NCBI RefSeq assembly: GCF_031143425.1
Contig: NC_090444.1
Location: forward strand, 54,245,533 to 54,309,532
Direction: 5' to 3'
DNA from: Pleurodeles waltl
Lineage: Eukaryota > Chordata > Amphibia > Caudata > Salamandridae
DNA: 64,000 nucleotides
Shown one piece after another: positions 1 to 11,529 of the stretch (the first letter of the stretch is position 1; each line of letters opens with the position of its first letter). The notes below the pieces were generated by a model, which worked only from the letters and a program-made list of their open reading frames with translations, had not been told where the DNA came from and made no database searches. The position numbers and the translations under genes are program-made.

Positions 1-2767
1 CTTATCTTGGAGGTGTGCTAACCATACTTTGTACTCATAGTATCAATAAATGTGGACACACACTCGTAAAAATAACTCGAGACCAATTTACAAAAGTACT
101 TCTGATTTTTGTTAACTTTTTAAGACCAAGATCATCAATAAACAGTAAGTACTTCCTTTGTTATCATTTGTCAAAGGTTAGCAAAAATAGTCTTTTGGGC
201 GTAATTATGCACCACAGCAATGAATGGGAAAAACTTTAAAAATGCAAAATAAAATCAGGCAGTGCTCTCAGAAGTGTCACCTTCTATTTTTAGGTCATGG
301 TCATAGAGATGTCCTGTGGGCCAGGGGGATAAGTTTGAGCGGTTTCTGGTTCAAGCGGGAGAATCGGCTGCAGATCTTGGAGTTAGTGCACACCAGAGAA
401 GGGGACCACTTGGAAACACACTGCACAGGTTGACTTTAAGGTAAGTCCGATGGGTCCCCTTGGAATGTAGAGGGCTTAGGGACCCCTAGGGCACAGCTGG
501 TTTGGCTTTGCAGGGGGCAGGGAGGCTAGGTGCAGTGCAAATAGGTCAGCCAAGGGACGTGCATCAAGGGGTCCTTGGAACCAGGTGCAGGTCACTTTGA
601 GAGTGGTTTGCAGATCAGCAGGGCAACTCTGGGGGGTGGTTCTTGGGTGTCCTGAAGTCCCCCAACTGGTGCTTGCTTCTGGTTCTCAGAGAGTCCGGAG
701 TTGACTTTTCTCTTACAGTCCTTCAGGGTTCCAGCCAACACTTCAGTAGTGATTGTTGAGTCCTAGAAGCAGCAGGCAGGGTTTGATGCCTTTTTCTTCT
801 GGCAGTAGGACTTCTGTTCTCGTGCCTCAGGTTTTCTTTGTTCCTGGTCTTCTTGTATCCATTGAATCTGATCTGTAGGTCTAAGGATGCCAACTAAATA
901 CTTTGCTTAGTGGGCGTTAGGGGGGGTACATGGTAGTGGCCAATAGGACACTTACCTTAGGTTGGCTACACCCACCAAGTGACCACTTCCTGTGGGAGGT
1001 GGCACATCCTAACCCTGATTCGCTATTTTCCTACCATCCAAGATGGAGGAAAATAAAATGGAGTGGTCATCTCACCTACCACACTTGAGGGGTGTTGAGG
1101 GCTGGTAGTGGCCACTCCCCCTACTCTGGCATTTTCCTGCTGGTTTTCCTGCTCAAAGTGGGGGGGAAACCATTGGGTGGCCATCTGCTGCTAGCAGCAG
1201 AGTTAGAGGTCAGACTGCAAAGGTGATAGTGTCTTTGAAGCTGACCGCTGGTGCAGGGTGCCTGCCTGAGGGAGGAGGTTTAACACCTCCACCCAGGAAA
1301 AGCTTTGTGTTCTGGTTCCTGAGAACAGAGTCTCGCACCCCAGGAATCCAGACTTCTGTCTGGTGGTGGCAGGTTAAGACGAGTCAGCAACCGTGTCAGG
1401 GCAAGTTTTGAGGGGGCACCTCTAAGGTGCCCTCTAGGTACATGTTATAATAAATCCAACAATGACATCAATGTGGGTTTATTATTCTAAGTTGCTTGAT
1501 ACCAAACAACTCAGCATTCACAGAGGCCATCATGTAGCTGGGGAACTCGTAATGACCAGTGTCCTGCACGTGTATTTGCTATGGCTTTCCTGTACACTTA
1601 CCATGTTGTAAGGTTTTGTAAAGATACAATAGGGGCATATCTGCTCATACACATATATGCCCTCACGTGCATTATAGTACACAATGCCTTAGGGATGTAA
1701 GGCCTGCCAGACGGGTGACTTACCTATAGTACATGCAGTGTTAGTGGACATGGCACTTTTGTTGAGTGCCATGTCATGTTTGCAACTTTTTAATAGACCT
1801 TGTCATGCACTTGAAATGACAGTTAGCATAAGGCTGGTGTGGGTCCTCAGAGTGGCAAAATTAGTACTACAGCTCTAGGGTGCCCTCTTCAGTACCCATA
1901 CCCTACGTACGGGGGTACAAGTTACTAGGGACTTACAAGGGTGGCTGAAGTGCCAGTGCATAGTATAGTTTTGAGGAAAGAGCACTGACCCTGGGAACCT
2001 GTTTAGCAGGGGCCCAGGGAACTTACAATTTGAAACCACATCATTTTTCAGGCAAAAAGTGGGGAGCTACCATGTCAAAAGAGGCCCTTTCTCACACTTG
2101 CTGTTTAAAATAATTTGTCTGTTCACTGTATGTATGCTAAAGATTTTGCTTTGTATACACTCATAATTAAGGAGTCTCTGCCACAACGCGTTCTTCTGGT
2201 TTTGTCAAGAATCCGCAGGCAGGATTGCAGGTACTAATGCTGGAGACGGCCCATGTATGAAGGTTTCAGTTCAGGGGCCTGGGCACCCCAGGTTTTAAAG
2301 ATCTGGGCTACTGCGTATGTATGCTCTTAGCAGTTAGTTGTACATCAAAGTGAAAGTTGCAATAAGCACTAGGCAAAAAGCACTTGTGACTGACTGCCAT
2401 GTACCTGAAAACATTACCTGGCTGCTAGCTAGGAGGCTTTATGCCACAGTCCAAACAGTTATTGTGCGGTGTGTGAATCGTCACATAGTAGTCCTGCAGT
2501 GTCCTCTCAGAAAATATTTTTTCCCAATCCAGTGCTGCCCTTTTCTTGCCACAAGAAACTGAACACAAAACACTGCTGCTTTCATGCTTGCCCTGTCCCC
2601 CATTTATTTTTGCTGTTTTTGCTATCTGCGTAACTGTATTTAACTGAGAGAGCGGAACCGTCAGATCCGGTTTATATAATCAGCAATAATCATCTAGGTT
2701 AAAGCGATTTGAGGCCACATAGGGTAGGCAACTCAATACAAAGATAAGAGTTAACGCAATACACATT
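1..2767. other. No gene; unclassified old repeat sequence
   Basis: No open frame here has recognisable domains; the longest are about 60-75 codons. The section from about 280 to 2090 reads like a degraded LTR-type interspersed repeat, with an AATAAA at about 1450, but I cannot find its ends or assign a family. The stretch from 2090 to 2767 holds nothing I can name. Confidence 0.35.
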
Positions 2768-2917
2768 GGCAAATATTTATACTTTTTTAGCGCTGCATTT
2801 GTGTTATTTTTTTTATGCAAAAGCGGCATAAACTTACAAAATTGTATTTTGTAAGTTTGCGCTGCTTTTGCGTCAACTAATGACCAAATGTGGCGCTAAA
2901 AGGTATAAATATGGGCC
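2768..2917. mobile_element. 150-bp hairpin MITE with ATTTATAC-type inverted ends
   Basis: The ends GGCAAATATTTATAC and, inverted, GGCCCATATTTATAC form 15-bp terminal inverted repeats. The trinucleotide ATT flanks both sides (2765-2767 and 2918-2920), consistent with a 3-bp target duplication. The interior is a near-palindrome centred on repeated ACTTACAAAATT sequence, so the whole element can fold on itself. It encodes nothing. A sibling with almost the same interior lies at 56482-56637. Three-base duplications suggest mobilisation by a PIF/Harbinger-type transposase (inference). Confidence 0.75.
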
Positions 2918-3429
2918 ATTGTCCTTAGTTTGCCAGCATGAAAGCTGTCTTTATTGAGAAGGTAAGTAAAGCAAATCTCAGCTGTTGTACTTTGGTCGGG
3001 AGAGGCATATAAGTGCATTTTTTCAAAAGCAAAGGTGTACAGGTCAAGCAACAGTAGCCTGTTTGGAATGAACAATGGCATATTCTCGGATTTAGTTTTA
3101 CAAATATATCAGTGTTGTGTCAGAGGAGATAAATGGAATAAAATGCTAACACATTAAAGGACATTTGTTTCTGATCCCTATATTTTTATGGCTGGTTCGG
3201 TATCCTTCTGGACTCTGATGAAATCTGAGCTAAAATACTGTTTATGCAGAAATGTGAGAAATTAACCCTTCCAGTGTAAAGAGTTACTCCAGCTCAGTTC
3301 ATGTTGTGCCCCCTCTGTTGTCCTTATGCACCTCTGAATAACAATGGTGATTCTCCAAGGAATGTGAAAGGACATTTCCCCAGAGAGTTAGAACACTGAA
3401 GATGTGAGCAGGTCAGGAGGCTGCATATT

Positions 3430-3842
3430 TTCTTGAAAGTGAAGTGTTTAGTAGTTTGGTGGTCAGCTGAACCGATTGAAGAGAATAGATTGACGTGTTT
3501 GGTAGTTTGTAGGTTTGGTGGTCAGGTGAACCCATTTAAAAGAACAGAGGTGAAGTGTTTGGTGGTTTGTAGGTTTGGTGGCCAGGTGAACCCTTTGAAG
3601 AGAACAGTGGCAAAGTGTTGCTAGTATTTAGGTTTAGGGGGGTTAGGTGAACCCATTGAAGATACATACGTGAAGTTTTCAGGAGTTTGAAGTAGGTTTG
3701 GTGGTCAGATGAACCCACTGAAGAGAACAGAGGTGACATGTTTAGTAGTTTGATGTAAGTCTGGTAGTCAGGTGAACCTACTGAAAAGAAAAGAGATGAA
3801 GTGTTTGGCAGTTTGTAAGTTTGGTCAGTAGCGACTGCTGCC
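3430..3842. repeat. Tandem array of ~60-bp units (left block)
   Basis: About seven diverged units share the core GTAGGTTTGGTGGTCAGGTG followed by a GAACCC...GAAGAGAACAGAG segment, with a period of 58-60 bp. The same unit resumes at about 4875, so one array was probably interrupted by roughly 1 kb of later sequence. Confidence 0.75.
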
Positions 3843-4132
3843 AATACAAAGTGATGGGCAGCTCTGGAAAAAAATAAAAATAAAAAAAAAAATAAAGTAC
3901 TTACCTGCTGCTGGGCGCTGCTGTGTTCCTTTGCTTCCGGCAGTCCATGGTCCGCATTGCAATGACTCCCTACACAATTCAGATGCCGCTCTCATACTGG
4001 TAATCCTATTACCCAGCATGAGAGAAGCATTGGGATTGGTCTGAGCGTGCTGTTTTGACGCTCACAGGCACAGGGAGCTTGTGCCTCTTCGCCACCTGGC
4101 TATTCAACACAGCTCAGGTTGGAGAAACCCAA

Positions 4133-4647
4133 GAGGCTCATTTACAAGATCCTCGTGCTGCAGTAGCATTATTTTTTTTTTATGCTACGGTATTGCAGAA
4201 CAGTCCCCTATACGCACTATATTTAAAAACTGTCACAATAGTACCATTGTGCCAGTCTCTAAACATGTGTGCCACATTGTACCTGCACCAGGTATAATGT
4301 ATGTAACAGGGACGTTCCCCTGGCTAGGAAGCCTGCAGGAATGGTACAGTGAAATCTACAAGATTTCACTGCATCATTCTAGCGTAATGTTTTAATGCCT
4401 GATCAAGGACAAGTTTTAAAGTGATGCTAGACTGTTTGAAATGGGCCTCCCCAAGCTTTGCTGGACTAGCATCAACATTGGTAATGCTAGTTCAGCAAAG
4501 CACTACAGTTTCTGACACAGCTGTGGTAACGAGCAATATGGTGAGCTGTATTCTAAAGACAACTCTACCCTGTCATCGTTACGAGGGGTGCAGGGCGTTG
4601 CAAGCAAACTGGTGCATCAATACACCAGTATGTTGTAAATGAGGCCC
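4133..4647. mobile_element. MITE with GGCCTCATTTACAA-type inverted ends
   Basis: GAGGCTCATTTACAAG at the left matches GGGCCTCATTTACAAC (inverted) at the right, with a few mismatches over 16 bp. The interior is non-coding with a direct and inverted AGATTTCACTGCA-type motif. No clear target duplication is visible (CAA left, TGA right), so the boundaries are approximate. It lies in the interruption between the two halves of the 60-bp array. Confidence 0.5.
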
Positions 4648-4874
4648 TGAGTACACCTGTCAGTTTGACTGTGCTTAGACAACTGGGCAAACTGAACTGC
4701 ACTTACAGTGCCCACCACTCCTCCAGAGAGGATGGCCCCACCCTGTGCTAGACTCGGCCCAGCTCCAGTCAGAGAAAAATAAAATGATAATAAAACAATG
4801 TTTGATTATCATTTTATTTTTCATCTGTTGGCTCTCGATAGTGGAGGGACAGTCCTCCATAACGGACAGCTGCC

Positions 4875-5340
4875 ACTGGATTTGGTGTTCAGGTGAACCC
4901 ACTGACGAAAACAGAGGTGAAGTGTTTGGCAGTTTGATGTAGGTTTGGTGATCAGTCAAATTCATTGTAGAGATCAGAGTAGAAGTGTCTGATATAGGTT
5001 TGGTAGTCCGGTGATCCAGCTGAAGAAAATGGAATTGAAGGTTCATAGTTTGGTGTAGGTTTGGTCGTTGGGTGATCCCATTGAAGATAATGAAGGAGAA
5101 ATGTGTTTAGTAGTTTGATGCAGGTTTTATGGGCATGTGATTTTACTGAAGAGAATGGTGAAAAGGCATGTTTAGTTGTTTGATGTAGATTTGATGATGG
5201 CCTTATTCCACTGAGAAGGATGGAAGTGCAGTGCGTTTGATGTAGGTTTCGAACTCAGGTGATCCCACAGAAGAGAACAGCGACAAATACATTTTCATTT
5301 GTTGATGTAGGTTTGGTGGCAGAGTGAAAAATAAATAGAA
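4875..5340. repeat. Tandem array of ~60-bp units (right block)
   Basis: About seven further units of the array seen at 3430-3842, each carrying GATGTAGGTTTGGT and GGTGATCCCA/CTGAAGA variants. They are more diverged than the left block. The array ends where the tail of the LINE begins. Confidence 0.7.
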
Positions 5341-5351
5341 ATAAAGGGGGT

Positions 5352-6611
5352 CATTTCAAATCAAATCAAATCATTAACATTTATAAAGCGCGCTACTCCC
5401 CCGTGCGGGTCTCAAGGCGCTGGAGGGAAGGGGTTACTGCTGCTCGAAGAGCCAGGTCTTGAGGAGTCTCCGGAATACGGAGTGGTCCTGGGTGGTCCTG
5501 AGGATGGTGGGGAGGGTGTTCCAAGTCTTGGCCGCCAGGTAGGAGAAGGACCTCCCACCCGCTGTGGAGCGGCGGATGCGGGGGATGGCGGCGAGAGCGA
5601 GGCTGGTGGAGCGGAGAAGACGGGTGGGGGCGTAGAAGCTGAGGCGGCGGTTGAGGTATTCTGGTCCCTTGTTGTGGAGGGCTTTGTGTGCATGGGTGAG
5701 AAGTCGGAAGGTGATCCTTTTGCTGACGGGAAGCCAATGCAGGTGTCTCAGGTGGGCGGAGATGTGGCTGTTGCGGGGTATGTCGAGGATGAGGCGGGTG
5801 GAGGCGTTTTGAATTTGTTGCAGACGTTTCTGGAGTTTTGCGGTGGTCCCAGCATAAAGGGTGTTGCCGTAGTCCAGGCGGCTAGTGACGAGGGCGTGGG
5901 TCACGGTCTTCCTGGTGTCGGCGGGGATCCAGAGGAAGATCTTACGGAGCATGCGGAGGGTGAGGAAGCAGGAGGAGGACACGGCGTTGACTTGATTGGT
6001 CATGGTGAGAAGAGGGTCCAAGATGAAGCCGAGGTTACGTGAGTGGTCTGAGGGGGTCGGTGCGGTGCCAAGGGCCGTAGGCCACCAGGAGTCATCCCAG
6101 GTGGACGGGGTGTTACCGAGGATGAGGACTTCCGTTTTGTCTGAGTTCAGTTTCAGACGGCTGAGTCTCATCCAGTCTGCGACGTCCTTCATACCATCTT
6201 GCAGGTTGGTCTTTGCGCTGGTGGGGTCCTTGGTGAGGGAGAGTATAAGTTGAGTGTCGTCGGCGTAGGAGGTGATGATGATGCTGTGCTTGCGTACGAT
6301 GTCGGCGAGGGGGCTCATGTAGACATTGAAGAGTGTTGGGCTGAGCGAGGAGCCTTGAGGGACGCCGCAGATGATCTCGGTGGGGTCTGTGCGAAAAGGT
6401 GGGAGGTAGACTCTTTGAGAGCGGTTGGAGAGGAAGGAGGCGATCCAATCCAGGGCCTGGCCTTGGATCCCAGTGGAGCGGAGGCAGGTTATTAGGGTGC
6501 GGTGACAGACGGTGTCGAAGGCAGCCAAAGGTCGAGGAGGATGAGGGCGACTGTTTCACCGTTGTCCATCAGGGTTCTGATGTCGTCTGTGACTGAGATG
6601 AGGGCGGTTTC
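5352..6611 (-). mobile_element. 5'-truncated CR1/L2-like LINE
   Basis: The minus strand carries the C-terminal half of a non-LTR reverse transcriptase ending in TTTATAAATG and (ATTTG)n-like sequence, the usual 3' tail of such LINEs. The upstream part is missing: sequence similarity stops at about 6612, where Harbinger-type MITE sequence begins. The last ~60 bp (about 5381-5420, with GCGCGCTACTC and GGGTCTCAAGGCGCTG) recur in the LINE at 48.9 kb and in the SINE at 23.4 kb. Confidence 0.85.
5434..6528 (-). pseudogene. Reverse transcriptase fragment of a CR1/L2-like LINE
   Basis: This 364-residue open frame is the palm-to-C-terminal part of a non-LTR (Jockey superfamily, CR1/L2-like) reverse transcriptase, which primes cDNA synthesis at a nicked genomic target. 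Visible motifs are AAFDTVCHRTL near residue 2, GVPQGSSLSPTLFN at about 55-68 and the catalytic YADD at 88-91, followed by the RLDYGN and HWLPV thumb motifs and the terminal TWLFEQ. The coding sequence continues upstream in another frame (about 6525-6611, with DDIRTLMDNGE), so a small frameshift lies just before the AAFDTV motif; the methionine used here is not a real start. The endonuclease domain is absent. It is a dead copy, although the open stretch is long enough to suggest a fairly recent insertion. Confidence 0.85.
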
Positions 6612-7151
6612 AGTGTACCGCCGCCCGGGAAGCGGTAACCGCCATGCGGCCGCCAATGCGGCCGCACTCCTGCGGCCCCCATTACGACATCCCCGCTGGG
6701 CCGGCGGGCGCAAACCGGCGATATTGCGGCCGTGCGACGGGTGCAGTAGCACCCGTCGCGCTTTTCACTGTCTGCTATGCAGACAGTGAAAAGCTGGCCG
6801 GGGCCCTGTTAGGGGGCCCCTGCACTGCCCATGCCAGTGGCATGGACAGTGCAGGGGCCCCCAGGGGCCCCAGGACACCCCTTACCGCAAGCCTCTTCCT
6901 GGCGGTGCAAACCGCCAGAAACAGGCTGGTGGTAGGGGTGTCATAATCCCCAGGGCAGCGCTGCTTGCAGCGCTGCCCTGGCAGATTATCACCTCCGGGG
7001 CTAAAACGACGGGAAACCGCCGGCCCCGGCAGTGCGACCGCGGCGCTACCGCTACGGTTGTAATATGCCAGGAAGCACCGCCAGCCTGTTGGTGGTGCTT
7101 CCGTCGAAACAGCCCTGGCGGTCTTGGACCGCCAGGGTTGTAATGACCCCC
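6612..7151. mobile_element. Harbinger-type MITE lacking its left end
   Basis: The right end, CCGCCAGGGTTGTAATGACCCCC, matches inverted Harbinger-type ends in this window (GGGGGTCATT). The interior shares long blocks with the MITE at 13456-14047, including GCAAGCAGCGCTGCC-like sequence, CAGGAAGCACCGCCAGCCTGTTGG and the palindromic GGGGCCCTGCACTGCCCATGCCAGTGGCATG region. The left inverted repeat is missing and the sequence abuts the truncated LINE directly, so a deletion probably removed both the LINE 5' part and the MITE left end. Confidence 0.7.
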
Positions 7152-7677
7152 AAAGTATTTTGGGGAGGATAATGAAGGTTTTCTGGAAGTTTGTATCCGT
7201 TAAAGTTTTAAAGGACCTTGATTTGATAATTGGGTGAAGATGACGCCATGCAATGCAGTAGGCAGTGATGCATTCCAATGAGCTCTACACCATGATAAAA
7301 TGAAGGTGGACCAGGTGGGAGTACTAGGATATCAGTTATACCACCCGAGGCTAGGAGAAAAGGATGAAGAAGAGAAAACTATGAGAGTTCCCTCTTTAGT
7401 GATTTTTTCCAGGATGGTGATCTTTGAAATGCAAGCGTGGAATCACCATCATAGAAATAATGAGCACAGAATGATCATTAATAAAGAACTACTTTAAAAT
7501 GTTTAAGTAAACAGGGCTGAACCTTTTAATAAACTAATAAATAATAGAAGGCATCTTTCCAAAAGTTACATCATTTTGAGCATTACAAATAAACAGCAAA
7601 ACATCAACTGTGCATGTATGTCCGTTCTAAAACATGTATACTTTGATTAAAGCGTGCATCTCTTTGTATTAATAAAC

Positions 7678-7679
<2 letters not shown>
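7152..7679. other. No gene seen
   Basis: AT-rich sequence with only short frames and no recognised domain, repeat end or RNA gene. Confidence 0.4.

Positions 7680-7732
<53 letters not shown>
7680..7732. repeat. (TA)n microsatellite
   Basis: Nearly pure alternating TA interrupted by single C bases (TACA, TACACACA). The short open frame through it, translating to IYIYIY, is an artefact of the repeat. Confidence 0.95.
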
Positions 7733-7734
<2 letters not shown>

Positions 7735-7921
7735 TTTATACTCTCATATTTATGCTTAACGAATGTACACATGTATACATTATTCATGGTCAAAAATGTA
7801 TACACTTATATTATTTTAATGTCAATACAAAAGTATTATATAAGTATTGGACTACATGCTTATGGATCTCTATTTATTATGATCACTTATATAACGTAAT
7901 ATAACCATGATTATACATAAA

Positions 7922-8542
7922 GGGACAGATTTAAGAGAAAATGACTGTATGAGTCGCTGCACCCAATTTGAAAGCATAGGTCACCCTCATTTTCAAAATG
8001 CAGGGATGCGCTATATTTACTAGAATATGGTGCACCCCCGTGTTACCCCCTGTGCCAGTGCTAAATATGCTGTTGTGCGTCAACACAGCAACCCTTGCAC
8101 CACAGTGCAAGGATGGCTGCGTTGAGGTGGAGATTGTTTTTCTGGAGGAAGGAACACCTTCCTGCACAAAAACTATCATAAATGGTGGTTTGCTCAGAAT
8201 GCAGCACACATAGAAAGAGCAAATAACAAGGAGAAGTGAAAGCATTTCTCCTCGTTGCACCATGATAACGCCACCACTGGGGTGACATTAGATTTTGGTG
8301 CTGCTTCAGATTTAAGAAAACTCGTAAATCTTTGGAAGCGTTACAATACAATGCACGCCCACAGCAATACCCATTACACGCCCCTCCAAGTGCTGCATGT
8401 GAAGGGACTGTATTTACAAGGTGGCGTTAAGCCACAAAAGATGGCTTAACGCCACCTTGTAAGTAAGGTGCAGTGCATAGCGCCACCGGAGTGTCACTAA
8501 AAGTGACGGCCTGGTGGTGTTGGGGGCTCTTAAATATGCCTC
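7922..8542. mobile_element. MITE with GATTTAAGAG-type inverted ends
   Basis: GGGACAGATTTAAGAG at the left and GAGGCATATTTAAGAG (inverted) at the right form 16-bp inverted repeats, flanked on both sides by AAA (7919-7921 and 8543-8545). The interior contains the motif GGAACACCTTCCTGCACAAAAAC, shared with the elements at 16583, 21638, 24438, 45.2 kb and 53.1 kb, so these belong to one non-coding family. Confidence 0.7.
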
Positions 8543-8715
8543 AAAGTATGTTTAGATATTACCCCTACGATGTACTTGTTAAATAATGAAAACATATACT
8601 AACTAATAAATGAAAAAGCCACAAACAAAAATACCATGTGTATTTAGATATATACATTTCTTTTAAATTTACTAGAGGAATGAAAATAAGTTAATATATT
8701 AAAAACATAAATAAA

Positions 8716-8718
<3 letters not shown>

Positions 8719-8765
<47 letters not shown>
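8719..8765. repeat. (TA)n microsatellite
   Basis: About 45 bp of pure alternating TA within AT-rich sequence. Confidence 0.95.
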
Positions 8766-8767
<2 letters not shown>

Positions 8768-9174
8768 CAAATAAATATGCATGCTTTTGTGTATACCTTT
8801 ATCATTATATCCATATATAAGTCGATCAATACCTCAATAACATTTAAGATTATGATAAATAATAACAACACTCTTAATTTACAGCAAAAGCGTAAACCCT
8901 GAGTTTGTAAATATTTGTCCATGCACGTACACATGGGACTTTATTCAGTATAATTTTAAATCAGCTGAGTTTTTCTTATATGCAAATCATGTTAAAAGCT
9001 CTATTTATTTATTCATCTAATGTGTGTTCATGTAGCTAAATATTTACATATTTTCCTCCCATAGCAGATGAAAAAAATAACTAAGCTCCTCAAAACTCTT
9101 CAAATCAGCACTCTGTGATTCATTTATGATTCATCGATTCCTCTTCCAAAATGTCCCCTACCCCACTTTCTGAC

Positions 9175-9480
9175 TTATCTAAAGCCTCTTTTAATACCAC
9201 AAACTCCCAAACAATTATTTCCAAACTTTTCCCCACTCTATTCATTCTCTTTCCCATTCTTTTGCCAACCAACAGGATCTCTGATTCACCCTAAACCTCT
9301 TTTACTACTATGCACTACCAAATAATCCTTACTAAACTCTTCCCTCTTCTATTTATCCTCTATCGTATTCATCCAAATAACAGACTCAAATGTGTACCAC
9401 TTCCACCACTCGGAAAAACAACCTATATTCCCTCCTACTGCTCCAGCACTAATCCGACTTTGGTTTCTGGAGTAGAGTGC
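9175..9480. repeat. Pyrimidine-rich tandem repeat, ~113-bp period
   Basis: Two diverged units are visible, anchored by TAAAGCCTCTTTTAATAC at about 9179 and TAAACCTCTTTTACTAC at about 9292. Similar CT/CTA-rich text recurs at 16300-16500. No coding signal. Confidence 0.45.
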
Positions 9481-9540
9481 TACTTGCCAAAAAGCACTTC
9501 AGCGCCTCATAAGTAGTAGTAATCACTATAAAAATACAAT

Positions 9541-10590
9541 TACAATTACAGTGGAGTTCGATAGAGTGGAGTATTGTGTGGGTGAGTGGAGTGGCATAGA
9601 GTGTCATTGAGTGTCATACAGTATTGTAGAGCGAAGTGGAGTGGCATGGAGTTAGTTGGATAGAGTGTAGCTGTATACACTGGAGTAGCATAGAGAGGAC
9701 TGGCATTGAATGGAGTGGCGTGGAGTTCAGTGGCATATTGTGGAGTGGTGTGTCGTAGAGCATTGCAAAGTGTCACAGAATGGAGTATGCTGAAGTGGCA
9801 TACAGTGGAGTGCTGAAGAGTGAAGTGACATAAAGTACAGTGTTGATGAATGTGTTAGAGTGTAGTGGTATAGAGTGTTGTAGTTTTGAGTAACAGAGTT
9901 ATGTATAGTGGAGGGGAGTAAAGTGGAGTATTGGAGAGCAGTGAAGCAGAGTGGAGTAGTGTATAACAGATTAAAATGGAGTAAAGTGGGTTGAAGTGGA
10001 TTAAATGGAGATGTGTAGTGTGTCATAGAGTGGAGTAAAGTGTCTTAGAGTGGCATAAAGATGAGTAGAGTGTCGTGCAGTGGCATAGAGTGGAGCAGCG
10101 TGTTGAATGGTAGAGGGTTGGAGCATAATGTATAGTAAATAGTCGCACAGTGACTTAGAGTGTAGTAGTGCATTCTAGAGTGGACTTGTATAGAATAGAG
10201 TAGAAAGTTATAGAGTGGAGTGGCATAGAGTAAACTATCATACAGTGGATTCTAGTTGAGTGCTATAATATAAAGTGGAGTAAAGTGTCATACAGTGGAG
10301 TAGTGTGTCACACAGTATAGTGCGTGGATTTGAGTGCAGTGGTGTAGCCCAGACTGAAGTAAACTCTTATAGAGTGGAATGGTATGGTGTGTCATAGAGT
10401 GTGGGATGCTGTGCAGAAGAAAGTAGAGTGGAGTGGCATAGAGTGGAGTGCAGTGTTGTAGAGTAGAGAAAGAGTGTGGTACAGTGAAATGGCATAGAGT
10501 GTTGTAGAGTGAAGTAGCACCAAGTGCAGTTGAGTGGATTGGTGTAGGAGGCAGTAGAGGAGTAGAGTGGAGTTGTATGTTATGGAGTCA
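9541..10590. repeat. Degenerate GAGTG-type satellite, ~1 kb
   Basis: The plus strand is made of short, drifting units based on GTGGAGTGGCATAGAGTG, a multiple of a pentamer like GAGTG. The minus-strand frames rich in Thr, Leu, His and Ser that run through it are repeat artefacts. Unit length varies, so it is better described as a degenerate minisatellite than a clean array. Confidence 0.8.
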
Positions 10591-10624
10591 AAAACAAAAA
10601 TAAAAAACACCAAATTTGCTAGGA

Positions 10625-10920
10625 TCACCTGGGCCTGGGCTGCATCGTTTGATTAAAGGCCCTGGGGTACCCACCCTCGAGCCATTTTCAATAAGAATGG
10701 GGGGCTTGCTCCCCTCCTCGAGCCATTAAAGGCTCCAGGGAGCCCACCCCAGAAGGCCATACTGTGCATAAAAGTGGAGGGGGTTGCACGACCCTCCCTT
10801 CCCAAGCTTCCAGAGGCCCTGAGAACCCCACCCTCCAGGACCACTATATGCATTTTAAGTGGAAGAGAGCCACATAGTCCCCCTCCCCAAGCCTTCTATG
10901 GACGGGAGTGTCCTATCGCC
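10625..10920. repeat. GC-rich short tandem repeat
   Basis: Diverged units of roughly 60 bp contain CTCGAGCCATT and AAAGGCTCCAGGGAGCCCACCC-like segments. From about 11030 to 11110 it is followed by several TGATGTCAT-like octamers spaced irregularly; these resemble CRE half sites, but I have no evidence that they act as such. Confidence 0.5.
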
Positions 10921-11529
10921 CAGGGCCGACTCACTAGCTATGTTTAAGGGAGCTCACCCTCAGGACATAGCAGTTTCCCTGTCCATACAAATGGGGAGAG
11001 ATAAAACCTGTGTTTGCTCCCACGGTCTGGCTTGGAATGATGTCATCTTTGATGTCATTTAATATGTTAACAGTGATGTCATAAATGATGTTATAGAACG
11101 TCATGAGTGATATAAGAGTTTATAAGTAGTGCATGGTGGGGGCACAAGTTAAAGCAAGGTCTTCTAACTACAACTGGTGAGTTTCTGTGTTCCTATTTTA
11201 ACTCAAAACATTAATGTTCTCACTGTAATATTCACCTAATTGTACTGTTACTTTAACCTTTTAACCTTTGTTTTTTTCAGTAAAAAAACAAAACAAATAT
11301 ATATATACTCAACATTTACATCAATAATGACAACTTGTTTGACATCATTCATACTATAACTGCAACATTTCCAATAGCATTAGTGATTACAAAACTGTGA
11401 ATGGTGTGGGTGCGAGTCATAGCTTCCTAAGATAAGTATAACTATAAATGTTGAATTTCTATGGTTTTGTGTTTTTTAACCCATTCCCCGCCATGGACGT
11501 AATGGGTACATAAGGTGGCGCGGCACTGA

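Noticed and set aside
5482..6042. 186-codon plus-strand frame opposite the LINE
   Set aside because: It is a shadow of the GC-rich LINE reverse transcriptase on the other strand, with composition-driven Gly/Glu/Val content.
11030..11110. CRE-type promoter from TGATGTCAT repeats
   Set aside because: The octamers sit in a simple-repeat setting with no adjacent gene, so a regulatory role is unsupported.
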